Source: Marinobacter bryozoorum
Lineage (GTDB): Bacteria > Pseudomonadota > Gammaproteobacteria > Pseudomonadales > Oleiphilaceae
Assembly: GCF_023156245.1 (NCBI RefSeq)
Contig: NZ_JAKZAH010000027.1
Span: 1-51,333 of the forward strand
Length of the DNA: 51,333 bases
Direction: 5' to 3'
Shown here: piece by piece, positions 1 through 7,281 of the stretch
Position numbering within the stretch: the first letter of the stretch is position 1
Layout of the letters: each line of letters begins with the position of its first letter
Notes under the pieces: generated by a model
Databases searched by the model: none
What the model saw: the letters and a program-made list of their open reading frames with translations, nothing else
What the model was told of the DNA's origin: nothing
Position numbers and translations under genes: made by a program

Positions 1-537
1 AGGTTAGAACCATTAGATAAGAAGTCCCACGACAGGAAATCGTTTGATTGTGGGCTGGAGCGCGTCAATGAGTTCCTCCGACGCGAAGCCCGCAATCAGA
101 TGGATCGAAAGATTAATCGGACCTGGGTGCTGGTGAATGACGAGCCCCCCGTGTTGCCGGCACCGGTGCTGGGGTATTTCACCCTGACCAGTGCAACGGT
201 GGTGAGGGATGAGTTGCCAGACCAGGAGACCCGCAGTCGGTACCCCGCCTATCCCATCCCGGTGATCAAGCTGGCCTGGCTGGGCGTTGATAGAAAGCTG
301 CACGGGTCCGAGTACCGGCTTGGGGAAACGATCCTGCTAGAGGCCTTGGAAGAGGCCTACCGGATTGTGCAGTACAGCGGTATGGGCATAGCGGTTGTCA
401 CAGATCCGCTGACCCAGGAAAGCGACCGTTTCTTCAAGCGGTACGGCTTCCAGGCAATGGGGCGACCGTTTGGAGACTTCCAGTCTTTGTATTTGCCAAT
501 GCGCACACTCGGTCAGTTGATTGATCCGCCATCGTGA
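1..537 (+). CDS. GNAT-family N-acetyltransferase, probable toxin of a toxin-antitoxin pair (5' end outside window)
   Basis: The frame is open from base 1, where it reads RLEPLDKKSHDRKSFDCG, so the true start lies left of the window and the ATG at 100 is internal. The opening (a short acidic stretch, then D-RKSFDCG, then a conserved N-x-FL segment) and the length of about 180 residues fit the TacT/AtaT-like acetyltransferases. Members of that group acetylate aminoacyl-tRNA and are usually preceded by a DUF1778 or ribbon-helix-helix antitoxin. The segment IKLAWLGVDRKLHGSEYRLGE carries the acetyl-CoA loop, here in a variant R/Q-x-x-G form. A C-terminal FFKRYGFQ block follows. The antitoxin would be upstream, outside the window. 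The family is fairly clear; the toxin role is inferred. Confidence 0.75.
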   Translation, partial: RLEPLDKKSHDRKSFDCGLERVNEFLRREARNQMDRKINRTWVLVNDEPPVLPAPVLGYFTLTSATVVRDELPDQETRSRYPAYPIPVIKLAWLGVDRKLHGSEYRLGETILLEALEEAYRIVQYSGMGIAVVTDPLTQESDRFFKRYGFQAMGRPFGDFQSLYLPMRTLGQLIDPPS

Positions 538-651
538 GATCGAGGATTGTTTCAGTTCGCTGTATAGGTGCACCCAGCTAATCCGGATTTTTTTGAGTAT
601 TACGTATGGAAAGCCGGCGGGTTCCAGAGAATCATCAACCCGGATGTGACC

Positions 652-1107
652 ATGAATCTAAAACAATTATTACCCCAGCTGCGACCACAGGCCATCGAGT
701 GGGCTGAATCGCAAGCAGATCAAATCGCGGTATACGGCGAACCGCTAAACGGACTAGCCACGAAGATAGCTCTAAAGATGGGAGTTAAACAGCCAGAGCT
801 GATTCGGATCGCATTCGTCAATGATTTACCTCTTCCGCATGAGCAGCTGCTACGCGACGTGGCCGTTCATACGGGCCTTCTAGGCCCTAACATAGCTGGA
901 ATCACCTTTGGGCATTCCGTATTGATTCGTCAGGGCCATGGCAACATCCGGTTGCTCTCCCACGAACTCCGTCACGTTCAACAATACGAACACTACGGAT
1001 CCGTCGCCGCATTCCTGAACGACTACCTTCAGCAAATAGCCGAGGTCGGTTACGAGAAGGCACCGTTAGAGCTGGACGCAAGAAATCACGAGATTATCGA
1101 TGTTTAA
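652..1107 (+). CDS. hypothetical protein with an HELRH metallopeptidase-like motif
   Basis: This protein of about 151 residues is not recognised by name. Its most telling feature is SHELRHVQQYE near residues 104-114, resembling the HExxH zinc site of DUF4157-type or similar putative metallopeptidases. It is followed by FLNDYLQQIAEVGYEKAPLELDA, in which the downstream acidic residues could complete a metal site. There is no signal peptide or membrane segment. The start is uncertain: ATG 652 lacks a good ribosome site, and a GTG at 568 would add 28 residues, also without one. The stop lies two bases before the inverted repeat of the ISL3-type element at 1109, so the native C terminus may have been cut by that insertion. 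Confidence 0.5.
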   Translation: MNLKQLLPQLRPQAIEWAESQADQIAVYGEPLNGLATKIALKMGVKQPELIRIAFVNDLPLPHEQLLRDVAVHTGLLGPNIAGITFGHSVLIRQGHGNIRLLSHELRHVQQYEHYGSVAAFLNDYLQQIAEVGYEKAPLELDARNHEIIDV

Positions 1108-1108
1108 A

Positions 1109-1132
1109 GGGTATACGGATTTAATGGTTGAT
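1109..1132 (+). repeat. left terminal inverted repeat of the ISL3-type element
   Basis: This 24-bp repeat begins GGGTATACGG and ends AATGGTTGAT. It pairs with 4444-4467 with three mismatches. It lies two bases after the stop codon of the HELRH-motif gene and downstream of the transposase stop, which is the usual position of the right-hand (3') end relative to tnpA. Confidence 0.88.
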
Positions 1133-1166
1133 GGGGCACCTTCACCCCATCAATCTGATACCACCC

Positions 1167-2443
1167 TCAGATGGTTGATAGATCGACTCCGTAGTTGAGT
1201 TCCTCTGCGAAGTCCGGCAGTCCGTAACCGATGGTTTTCTTGTAGAAAGGAGAGACCTTCGCAGTCGGTGCCTTCTTCTTGTGCTTCGTGGTGTAGAGCA
1301 TTCGTGCCCGCATCACCTCGAAGGAGTAACCGCGCCCTTCACGGTTCTTGTCCTTGGCCAGTCGGTTGATGGACTCCGTGTAAGCGTTGGTGACGGGCAT
1401 GTCCGTCTCGAAGTAGGTCATGGTCTCTTCGCGCCAGTTTCCCACTGCCCTGACCAGATCGCTCCAGACTTCCTTTTGGCCCTTCGGGATTCGTCCAGGG
1501 CGGCTTCTGCCTGGAGCCGTGTGGTGGCGTCCCAGATGCCGTAGAAGCGCTCCTTGTGCTCGTAGGCGGCCAGCAGTTGCGGGAACGCGCCTGTCCAGGT
1601 CTCCATGATGAGGCGCTCCCGGTCTGAGACTTCGTGAGCGCGTTTCAGCAGGATTTTCCGGTCTCCCTTGAGAGTCCGGCTCTGGGACGGTTTCAGCTCC
1701 TTTCTGAGGCCCTTGCGCACTCTCTCTAGGGCATCGTTGGCCATGCGCACCACATGGAACTTATCGACCACGATACGGGCCTGGGGCAGCACAGCCTTGA
1801 CCGCTGCCCGGTAGGGGTTCCACATGTCCATGCTGACGATCTCGACCTTCTGCCGGTCTTTCAGCTTCATCAGGTAGTTGGTCACCACGTCCTGGCGGCG
1901 GGTGGCCAGCAGGTCGAGCAGGGTTCGCTCCTCAATGTTGGTCAGAATGCAGCGGTAGCGCTTGTTCAGGTATAGCTCGTCAATGCCCAGGATGCGGGGC
2001 GTCTCGAAGCGGTGCCAGCGCCCCAGGAACTCGGCGCGGGCGTTGAAGATGTCGCGCACCGTCTTCTCGTCCAGGCCGGTCTGTGCCGCCACAAAGGTGT
2101 AGGGGTGGTTGAAGGATTCCTTCTCCACGTACTCATGCAGCCGCAGTGTCATACGGAATCCGTCCACCATCTCCGGTAGCTGGGGCCTGAATGTTGTCTT
2201 GCAGGCCCGGCAGGTGTATCGGCGGCGGACCACCCAGAGAGTGACCCGCTTGCCGTGGATGGGCAGATCACGATAGGGAACGTCACGCTTGCCGAACCGT
2301 ACGAACTCACCCTGCACGCCGCATTCCTCGCAGGCGATGGGATCGGGCACGTCCACCTGGAAGTGCATTTCGTCGTCGGTTGATTTGCAGCCCAGTACTT
2401 GGTATTGCGGCAGGTGAAGGATGTTGTCGGGAAGTTCGGTCAT
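1167..2443 (-). pseudogene. tnpA: ISL3-family transposase, disrupted by a frameshift
   Basis: The reading frame starts at 2443 and encodes the ISL3 layout. An N-terminal zinc-finger region comes first (CEECG and later CRACKTTF), then helix-turn-helix-like sequence, then the DDE core with the first Asp in ILGIDELYLNKRY and the second in VVDKFHVV. Near 1488-1496 the frame shifts: the first frame runs out at 1418, while the continuation (RIPKGQKEVWSDLVRAVGNW, then the last catalytic block with TNAYTESINRLAKDKNR) is in another frame ending at 1167. Rejoined, the protein would be about 420 residues, normal for the family. A short deletion after the sequence ALDE is the simplest cause. The start is only 22 bases beyond the lspA stop on the same strand, so cargo and transposase are probably co-transcribed. 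Confidence 0.85.
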
Positions 2444-2464
2444 GGTGTTGTATAGGCGTAGGTG

Positions 2465-2977
2465 TCAGTCAGATCCATCCGGCTCGGCATTGGTGTTTGC
2501 TTTTTTACCCAACAAGCTGCTGGAAACGAAAAGTAAGGCACCGAGGACAATTGCAATATCAGCCAGGTTGAAGGCCGGCCAATGCCAGTCTCGCCAATAG
2601 AAATCAAAGGAATCCACAACATAGCCGCGAAAGACCCGGTCAATCAGGTTGCCCATGGCGCCACCGAGGATAAGACTGTAAGCGATGGCTTCTCCTTTAT
2701 GACGATTTTCAAGGATCAGCTTGATCAGAAAAATCGAGACCACTACCGCGATTCCGATAAAAAAGTAGCGCTGCCAGCCTCCACCATTCGCAAAAAGACT
2801 GAATGCGGCACCGGTGTTCCATAGGTGCACCCAGTTAAAGAACGGGGTCACCGAAACATACTCGCCATAGGCCATTGATTGCTGCACCAGCCACTTTACA
2901 GCCTGATCAGACGCTGCCAGCAGGCCCGATATGGACAATAGGGCATACGGCGAGAGCTTTTTGCCAATAATGAGCAT
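2465..2977 (-). CDS. lspA: lipoprotein signal peptidase (signal peptidase II), element-borne
   Basis: This 170-residue protein has the four hydrophobic segments of LspA. The two catalytic aspartates sit in GNLIDRV and FNLADIAI, and the conserved NTGAAFS loop is present. LspA removes signal peptides from prolipoproteins in the inner membrane. This copy sits on a mobile element between a CDF exporter and the transposase, as in ISPpu12-like elements and lead-resistance operons where the gene is called pbrC, so it is an accessory copy rather than the housekeeping one. Its start overlaps the tail of the exporter gene region (gap of 3 bases), with AAGGG upstream. The C terminus is extended and hydrophilic. 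Confidence 0.93.
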   Translation of the reverse strand: MLIIGKKLSPYALLSISGLLAASDQAVKWLVQQSMAYGEYVSVTPFFNWVHLWNTGAAFSLFANGGGWQRYFFIGIAVVVSIFLIKLILENRHKGEAIAYSLILGGAMGNLIDRVFRGYVVDSFDFYWRDWHWPAFNLADIAIVLGALLFVSSSLLGKKANTNAEPDGSD

Positions 2978-2980
2978 TAT

Positions 2981-3877
2981 TTAACCCTTCAACGCCAAAA
3001 TGCGTCTGGCACCGTTAAGTACAATGCCCCCCGCGATGGTGCCGATAATCAGATCCGGATAATTGGAACCGGTCCACGCGACCAGGGCGCCGGCGGTGAT
3101 GACCCCCAGGTTGATCACCACGTCGTTGGCCGAGAATATCCAGCTTGCCTTCATGTGCGCCCCGCCTTCCCGATGTTTGGATATGAGCAGCAGACAACTG
3201 GTATTGGCAATCAATGCGACGAATGCGATAGCCATCATCACCAGCGATTCAGGCTCACTACCGAATACAAAGCGTCTCACCACCTCTACGAGCACGCCCA
3301 CAGCCAAGATCAGTTGCAGTACACCAGCAAGATGCGCGGCACGTACCTGCATTTTCACGCTATGTCCAACCGCATAAAGGGCAAGCCCGTACACCGCCGC
3401 ATCGGCAAAATTGTCCAGGGATTCTCCAATCAGGCCGGTGGACTGGGCGATCAGACCGGCAGTCATTTCCACCACGAACAGAAGTGCATTGATGCCGAGC
3501 AACCAGCGCAGGGTCCCGGATTCTTGCTTAGCAGAAGCTGCCGAAAACTCGGCGACCTTGATGGTCTCCGGATTTGCAGCGACGGTTTCCTGAAGCGAGG
3601 CGCCTAGCCCCAAGGTCTTCAGTTTCGAGGTGACGGGCTCGACCTCGCCGTCATGCACGACCTTCAGCCGGCGGTTCGACAAGTCGAAGGACAGCGCCCG
3701 AATCTCCTCAAAGCCGTTCAGGGCTAGGCGAATCATTCGTTCTTCTGATGGACAGTCCATCTTCGGCACGGCATAAACACTGACCCATCTCCCTGGCGCC
3801 TCGGAGGAGGCCTGTATATCGGTATCCGCTGCGGACGTTGCATCACCGCCACAGGCGCCACCACAGGATTTGCTCAT
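2981..3877 (-). CDS. cation diffusion facilitator (CDF) metal exporter with N-terminal metal-binding region
   Basis: The protein has 298 residues. The ATG at 3877 is preceded by GTGGAGTCG, and a TTG seven codons upstream is less likely. The first residues, MSKSCGGACGGD, are cysteine-rich. Next comes an HMA-like segment with VPKMDCPSEE, then about six membrane segments typical of CDF proteins (for example DNFADAAVYGLALYAVG and MKASWIFSANDVVINLGV). Such proteins move Zn, Cd, Co or similar divalent metals out of the cytoplasm in exchange for protons. It is divergent from the MerR regulator and transcribed with lspA. It resembles the czcD-like gene of ISPpu12; the exact metal cannot be read from the sequence. 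Confidence 0.9.
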   Translation of the reverse strand: MSKSCGGACGGDATSAADTDIQASSEAPGRWVSVYAVPKMDCPSEERMIRLALNGFEEIRALSFDLSNRRLKVVHDGEVEPVTSKLKTLGLGASLQETVAANPETIKVAEFSAASAKQESGTLRWLLGINALLFVVEMTAGLIAQSTGLIGESLDNFADAAVYGLALYAVGHSVKMQVRAAHLAGVLQLILAVGVLVEVVRRFVFGSEPESLVMMAIAFVALIANTSCLLLISKHREGGAHMKASWIFSANDVVINLGVITAGALVAWTGSNYPDLIIGTIAGGIVLNGARRILALKG

Positions 3878-3909
3878 GATACGACTCCACTTGAACAATG
3901 TTGTGGTAC

Positions 3910-3941
3910 CATTTAAAACTATAAAGCTACTATAAGGTCAA
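3910..3941 (-). promoter_or_regulatory. MerR-type promoter/operator for the CDF-lspA-tnpA unit
   Basis: On the minus strand, TTGACC (3936-3941) and TAAATG (3910-3915) are separated by 20 bases. This overlong spacer is characteristic of promoters activated by MerR-family regulators. The spacer holds a TATAG...TATAG-rich imperfect dyad where the regulator would bind. The site lies between the divergent exporter and regulator genes. The assignment is from spacing and context; the dyad is weak. Confidence 0.6.
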
Positions 3942-3972
3942 TAGAGTAAAGAATCCGTTGGGGAGGAGGCTG

Positions 3973-4380
3973 ATGCGCATTGGTCAGTTGGCGCAGTTGG
4001 TAGGGGTCGAAACACAGACGATCCGCTTCTATGAACAGCAGGGCTTGTTGCCGCCGCCTGATCGGCAGGACAACGGTTACCGTGTCTATACCGAGAAGCA
4101 TGGTGAGGGGCTGGCCTTCATCCGTCGCTGCAGAATCCTGGGCCTGTCACTGGCTGAGATTCACGAACTACAGAGCTATCAGGACGACCCTCATCAGCCT
4201 TGTACCGCCGTCAACGCCTTGCTCGATGATCACATCTCTCATGTGCGGTCGCAGATAACCGCTCTGCAAGCGCTTGAGAAACAACTCGTTTCACTGAGAG
4301 CGAGTTGCAACGATGACCGGGAAGTTGAGGCGTGTGGGGTTCTTGCTGGAATTAGCGAAGGAAACATGCACCAGCAGTAG
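3973..4380 (+). CDS. MerR-family metal-responsive regulator (PbrR/CadR type)
   Basis: This 135-residue protein starts at ATG 3973 with GGGAGGAGG immediately upstream. The N-terminal winged helix reads MRIGQLAQLVGVETQTIRFY, followed by the EQQGLLPPP wing and a dimerisation helix. Cysteines at positions 77, 112 and 121 occur in the arrangement used by Pb/Cd sensors of the PbrR and CadR groups (C in a helix start, then SC...ACG). It should sense divalent metal and activate the divergent exporter-lspA operon from the promoter at 3910-3941. It is part of the ISL3-type element. Confidence 0.92.
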   Translation: MRIGQLAQLVGVETQTIRFYEQQGLLPPPDRQDNGYRVYTEKHGEGLAFIRRCRILGLSLAEIHELQSYQDDPHQPCTAVNALLDDHISHVRSQITALQALEKQLVSLRASCNDDREVEACGVLAGISEGNMHQQ

Positions 4381-4443
4381 GTGAAGCATCAACCAGATAA
4401 TCCGATGAGATGCCGGTCTGTCTCACTCTCATGCAAAGGTAAG

Positions 4444-4467
4444 ATCAACCATTTAATCCGCTTACCC
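4444..4467 (-). repeat. right terminal inverted repeat of the ISL3-type element
   Basis: Read on the minus strand it begins GGGTAAGCGG and ends AATGGTTGAT, matching the left repeat at 21 of 24 positions. The 63 bases between the regulator stop and this repeat hold no gene. Immediately outside begins the truncated second ISL3 transposase. Confidence 0.88.
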
Positions 4468-4985
4468 AAACAAAATAGCGTTTCAGAACGATACCCGAAA
4501 CGCACTTAAGCTTTATGGATCAGGCTGCTCACGGCTTCGACATACCCATTACTCAATACGCTTTCAGGGCCCTATAGGACTCCGGCCCAGTGCCGCTTGC
4601 TGGGGGGCTACGAGTTGTTTCATCGGTTCCAACCGACAGCGTCTGGTCCAGGAGTGCCATCGCTTCAGTAACCCTTTCGCTAGTTCACGACCAGGGTTGG
4701 CCTGGAAGAGGTCACGCAGGGCCTCATTGATGCGCCAGGCACGAGCGGTCTTCAGTTTGGAGCGGGGCAGGTCGTAAACGGCCTCATCCTGCGTTTTGCT
4801 CCAGCGGGCCATGTCCTTCAGCCAGGCCTATTGGGTTCGCTTCAGGTGGGGGGCGTGGCGCACTTGGGCCTTGTGAACGGCATTCCAAAGCCTGTTTCGC
4901 CAACTTGAATATATGGAACCGGTCGAAAGTGACTTCAGCGTTGGGTAAGTGCTGCCCCAGGCCACGGATGTAAGCTTTGGACATT
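4468..4985 (-). pseudogene. decayed second ISL3-family transposase fragment
   Basis: On the minus strand, three frames in turn give parts of one ISL3 transposase. First is MSKAYIRGLGQHLPNAEVTF with DRFHIFKLA (second catalytic Asp, from 4984). Second is MARWSKTQDEAVYDLPRSKL and the following helical region (4812 down). Third is LSNGYVEAVSSLIHKA, broken by a stop, then GYRSETLF, reaching the end of the neighbouring element at 4468. At least two frameshifts and a stop separate them, and both ends of the gene are missing. This is a different transposase from the one at 1167-2443. The ISL3-type element apparently landed in or recombined next to its 3' end. Confidence 0.75.
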
Positions 4986-5505
4986 GGCGTGCCTGGCCCT
5001 GATGGTCGGCAATTTCAGAGGGTCGCTTCGAAACCGATAGTGGTCACAGAGCTGTATCCACAACCCTGAGCCTGGATGCCATATAATCTAGCACCCGCCA
5101 CAGCGTACCGGCGGCACCTCGGCATGGACAGGCGGCGAAATGGATTAGAGCCCAAATAAGGTCAGAGGGTGTGTAGACCGCCGGGGTTTGATAACCCCAA
5201 GCCACATTAAGGTAGTAAGCTCATATATAGAGAATACCTGTCCGGATGCGGTCACTCAGATCCAGACATTTTGTGAAGTGAAAAATGCGTGTTACTTTTG
5301 AAATCGGCCGTCAAACTCGCCCAAGGGCAGCGGTCAAATTGTCCGATCTGGGTCACCTGTCACCGGACAACTCTGTGCCCACAATCGGCGCTAATCGTTG
5401 AAAAGCCCACACCCCAAGGGCTGGAGCGAAACAGGTCTTCCGCATTCATCTGGTTGATTTGCGCCGATTTAGCCCCGCTAAGCACGACCTCCACCATAGT
5501 ATTCC
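4986..5505. other. gene-free stretch between transposase remnant and tRNA fragment
   Basis: No supportable gene was found here. Short frames on either strand lack ribosome sites and recognisable motifs. The part just upstream of the tRNA fragment (5461-5505) only faintly resembles the 5' half of tRNA-Arg and cannot fold as one. The stretch is probably the terminal non-coding part of the integrated island, possibly carrying integrase arm sites, which I cannot identify by eye. Confidence 0.5.
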
Positions 5506-5556
5506 GCTGCACTCCGGAGGCAAAGGTCATAGGTTCGAATCCTATCGGGCGGGCCA
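5506..5556 (+). tRNA. 3' fragment of tRNA-Arg(CCG): probable attachment site (att)
   Basis: The sequence contains the anticodon loop CTCCGGA, a variable loop AGGTC, a perfect T arm (ATAGG-TTCGAAT-CCTAT), the 3' acceptor strand CGGGCGG, discriminator G and an encoded CCA. It closely follows the 3' two thirds of E. coli tRNA-Arg(CCG). The D arm and 5' acceptor strand are absent, and the anticodon stem is imperfect. A terminator follows 8 bases later, as after a real tRNA gene. This is the pattern left at the far end of an element integrated into the 3' end of a tRNA gene. The intact tRNA would lie to the left, outside the window. Confidence 0.72.
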
Positions 5557-5564
5557 TATTTATC

Positions 5565-5598
5565 AAGGACTTGCGTGAAAACGCAGGTCCTTTTTTTT
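5565..5598 (+). terminator. rho-independent terminator after the tRNA-Arg fragment
   Basis: The stem AAGGAC-TGCGT pairs with ACGCA-GTCCTT across a GAAA loop, followed by eight T residues. It is probably the native terminator of the tRNA-Arg gene that occupied this site before integration. Confidence 0.88.
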
Positions 5599-5862
5599 AT
5601 GTCTGTGCCCACGTGGTGCCCTGAGGGTGCCATCGAGCCGAAGGTGCAAATATAGCCTCCTGCTGTTTTTGCGTTAGCCATTCCTCCTCGAAGCAGGTTC
5701 GCGCGCAGCTTTCCGAACGGCCTCATCGACTCACGCTAGATCACCTCATTATTCAGCGACTGGCAAGCCACCCTCCCTCACCTTTTCTTTTGATGTATGT
5801 CGCCGGTCTTTGCCTATACTTGATTAATCGCAAGTTGGTGTTGGTGCGTGAGTGGCTTTCCG

Positions 5863-6372
5863 ATGATCGAGCGACTGGCAGACAACGACGGTATTCGCTA
5901 CCGGCTGACCCCCAACCGGTCCATCAGCTGGCCAGGCCTGGTTCGGGTCTGGCTTGGACTGGTTGTGGTAACGGGCTGTGTGGTAGTCGGCTGGACCCTG
6001 GCTGGGGTCTGGCTGGTGATTCCCTTTGCCGGGCTGGAGCTGACGGCGGTGGGTGCAGGCCTGTGGTATACCGCCCGCAAGTGTGCTCGCCAGGAAGTGA
6101 TCACGTTTGGCGCCACGGAAGTGGTGCTGGAGAAGGGGCATCTGCGCCGTGAACAGCAGTGGCAATGGCCGCGGACATCGGTGACGATCCTGCTGGATCC
6201 CGAGCCACACCCCTGGGTGCGGGAGCAGGTCTGGCTGTGTTCCCGGGGAGAGGAGATTCCACTGGCGGACTTTCTGAATCCCCGGGAGTCCCGGGAGCTG
6301 GTGACGGTTCTCCAGAGTCAGGGGCTGCACGTCACCCGGCGGGCGCGGGAATTCGTAGGCATCTGGTTCTGA
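5863..6372 (+). CDS. DUF2244 family integral membrane protein
   Basis: The protein has about 169 residues. After a short cytoplasmic lead with LTPNRSISWPGLVRVW come two adjacent membrane segments (roughly residues 30-50 and 53-73). A soluble C-terminal domain follows, with VTFG-EVVLEKG and QWQWPRTSV-type strands. This is the DUF2244 layout; the function is unknown. ATG 5863 is chosen; an in-frame GTG at 5848 would add five residues and cannot be excluded. A TATACT at 5814-5819 may be the -10 of its promoter. It is the first chromosomal gene to the right of the tRNA attachment site and ends 6 bases from the convergent yaeQ. Confidence 0.8.
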   Translation: MIERLADNDGIRYRLTPNRSISWPGLVRVWLGLVVVTGCVVVGWTLAGVWLVIPFAGLELTAVGAGLWYTARKCARQEVITFGATEVVLEKGHLRREQQWQWPRTSVTILLDPEPHPWVREQVWLCSRGEEIPLADFLNPRESRELVTVLQSQGLHVTRRAREFVGIWF

Positions 6373-6378
6373 CCGGCG

Positions 6379-6915
6379 CTACAGGCGCGTCTCCGGCGTC
6401 AGGCTGACCACAGTATTGCCGTTGCCCACCGTTACTTCGCCATCCTGGATGTTGATCTGCAGGTTCATGGTGCGGTCTGCCAGCCCGGCCAGTGCCCCAG
6501 TATCATCCTGTGCCAGGGCGATGACCGCCAGGTTGTTGTGGCGCTCCAGGCGATTGTGCAGCTTGTCCCACCATACCGGTAGCGCCCGGCCACCATAACC
6601 GTAGATAGTCACCTTGTCCGCCCGGTTGCAGGCCTTGCGTATCCGGTCCTCATCGGGAAGCCCGGTTTCGATCCAGTGTTCTATGTGGCCGGTGAGGTCC
6701 TTCTGCCAGAGGTCAGGTTCGTCGTCAGTGCTCAGGCCGCGGGTGAATTCCAGGGCGTCGTTGGCGTTCAGGGCGAAGGCCAGCAGTCGCACCATCATGC
6801 GTTCGTCGGTCTCTGACGGGTGGCGGGCAATGGTGATGTGGTGGTCGGCGTAGTAGTGGCGGTCCATGTCGGCGATGTTGAGGGTCGCCTTGAACACGGT
6901 GGCTTTGAGGGCCAT
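6379..6915 (-). CDS. yaeQ: YaeQ family protein
   Basis: This 178-residue protein has the full YaeQ signature: MALKATVFKATLNIADMDRH at the start, HPSETDERMMVRLLAFAL, and ending with a TVGNGNTVVSL strand. The family has a PD-(D/E)XK nuclease-like fold with unproven cellular role; the E. coli member suppresses loss of RfaH. A GGAG motif lies 7 bases before the ATG. It is convergent with the DUF2244 gene. Confidence 0.93.
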   Translation of the reverse strand: MALKATVFKATLNIADMDRHYYADHHITIARHPSETDERMMVRLLAFALNANDALEFTRGLSTDDEPDLWQKDLTGHIEHWIETGLPDEDRIRKACNRADKVTIYGYGGRALPVWWDKLHNRLERHNNLAVIALAQDDTGALAGLADRTMNLQINIQDGEVTVGNGNTVVSLTPETRL

Positions 6916-7025
6916 GGTTAGCTCCGTGGCTGATCCTTGGGGAGGCTAGTGTAGCGGATTTTGCGGACCCGCTGTGGTGTGATTTTTTGTACAAAGGCGA
7001 TTAAACGGGTTGCAATCACGCCTGC

Positions 7026-7044
7026 GAATAACAATAATTATCAC
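7026..7044. promoter_or_regulatory. candidate Fur box upstream of bfd
   Basis: This AT-rich block contains AATAACAATAATTATCA and, on the minus strand, matches the 19-bp Fur consensus (GATAATGATAATCATTATC) at 13 positions by hand alignment. It sits 31 bases before the bfd start codon, overlapping the likely promoter, as expected for iron-repressed bfd. Binding is inferred. Confidence 0.6.
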
Positions 7045-7074
7045 TAAGTTTGATTGGGCCGGGAGTTTCCTTCT

Positions 7075-7281
7075 ATGTACGTCTGCCTTTGTACTGGTGT
7101 CACCGACCGTGAAATCCGTGAAGCTGCGGAAAACGGTGTCAGCTCCATGCGCCAGCTCGGCAAGGAGCTGGGTGTTGGTCGCCAGTGCGGCCGCTGTGCC
7201 TGTACCGCCCGGGAAATCCTCCGCGAGTCCCGCTCCTCGGATTACCTGGCCCTGGCCAACCTGCTCGCCCAGCCTGCCTGA
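7075..7281 (+). CDS. bfd: bacterioferritin-associated ferredoxin
   Basis: This 68-residue [2Fe-2S] protein has the Bfd ligand pattern: Cys4-x-Cys6 (MYVCLC) and Cys38-x2-Cys41 (RQCGRC). Bfd docks on bacterioferritin and passes electrons to its haem so that stored Fe3+ is reduced and released. The ATG at 7075 is preceded by GGGAG at 7061-7065. A candidate Fur box lies just upstream, consistent with induction under iron shortage, and bfr follows about 200 bases downstream on the same strand. Confidence 0.93.
   Translation: MYVCLCTGVTDREIREAAENGVSSMRQLGKELGVGRQCGRCACTAREILRESRSSDYLALANLLAQPA

Larger units (their letters stand above)
1109..4467. mobile_element. ISL3-family element with metal-resistance cargo, ISPpu12-like
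   Basis: The element is bounded by 24-bp inverted repeats at 1109-1132 and 4444-4467 that match at 21 of 24 positions; both begin GGGTA and end AATGGTTGAT read inwards. Inside are a transposase (frameshifted), a prolipoprotein signal peptidase, a CDF exporter with an N-terminal metal-binding segment, and a divergent MerR regulator. This gene set and the length of 3359 bp match what I recall of ISPpu12 from Pseudomonas putida, an ISL3-family element of about 3.4 kb. The 8 bp outside the two repeats differ (TGTTTAAA and AAACAAAA), so no target duplication survives. Confidence 0.85.

Noticed and set aside
1418..1500. Programmed frameshifting of the transposase
   Set aside because: No slippery run is seen at the switch point, and as far as I know ISL3 transposases are normally encoded by one frame.
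564..2838. Direct repeat of 18 bases (17 identical, ATAGGTGCACCCAG core) at 564-581 and 2821-2838
   Set aside because: The second copy is ordinary lspA coding sequence for a conserved segment, and a 14-base chance match is expected in a window of this size.
5461..5556. A complete tRNA-Arg gene
   Set aside because: The 5' acceptor strand and D arm cannot be found and the anticodon stem is imperfect; only the 3' part is present.
5360..5726. Short minus-strand frames over the tRNA fragment with peptides such as GFEPMTFASG
   Set aside because: This is the typical false translation of tRNA sequence, often mis-annotated as protein.
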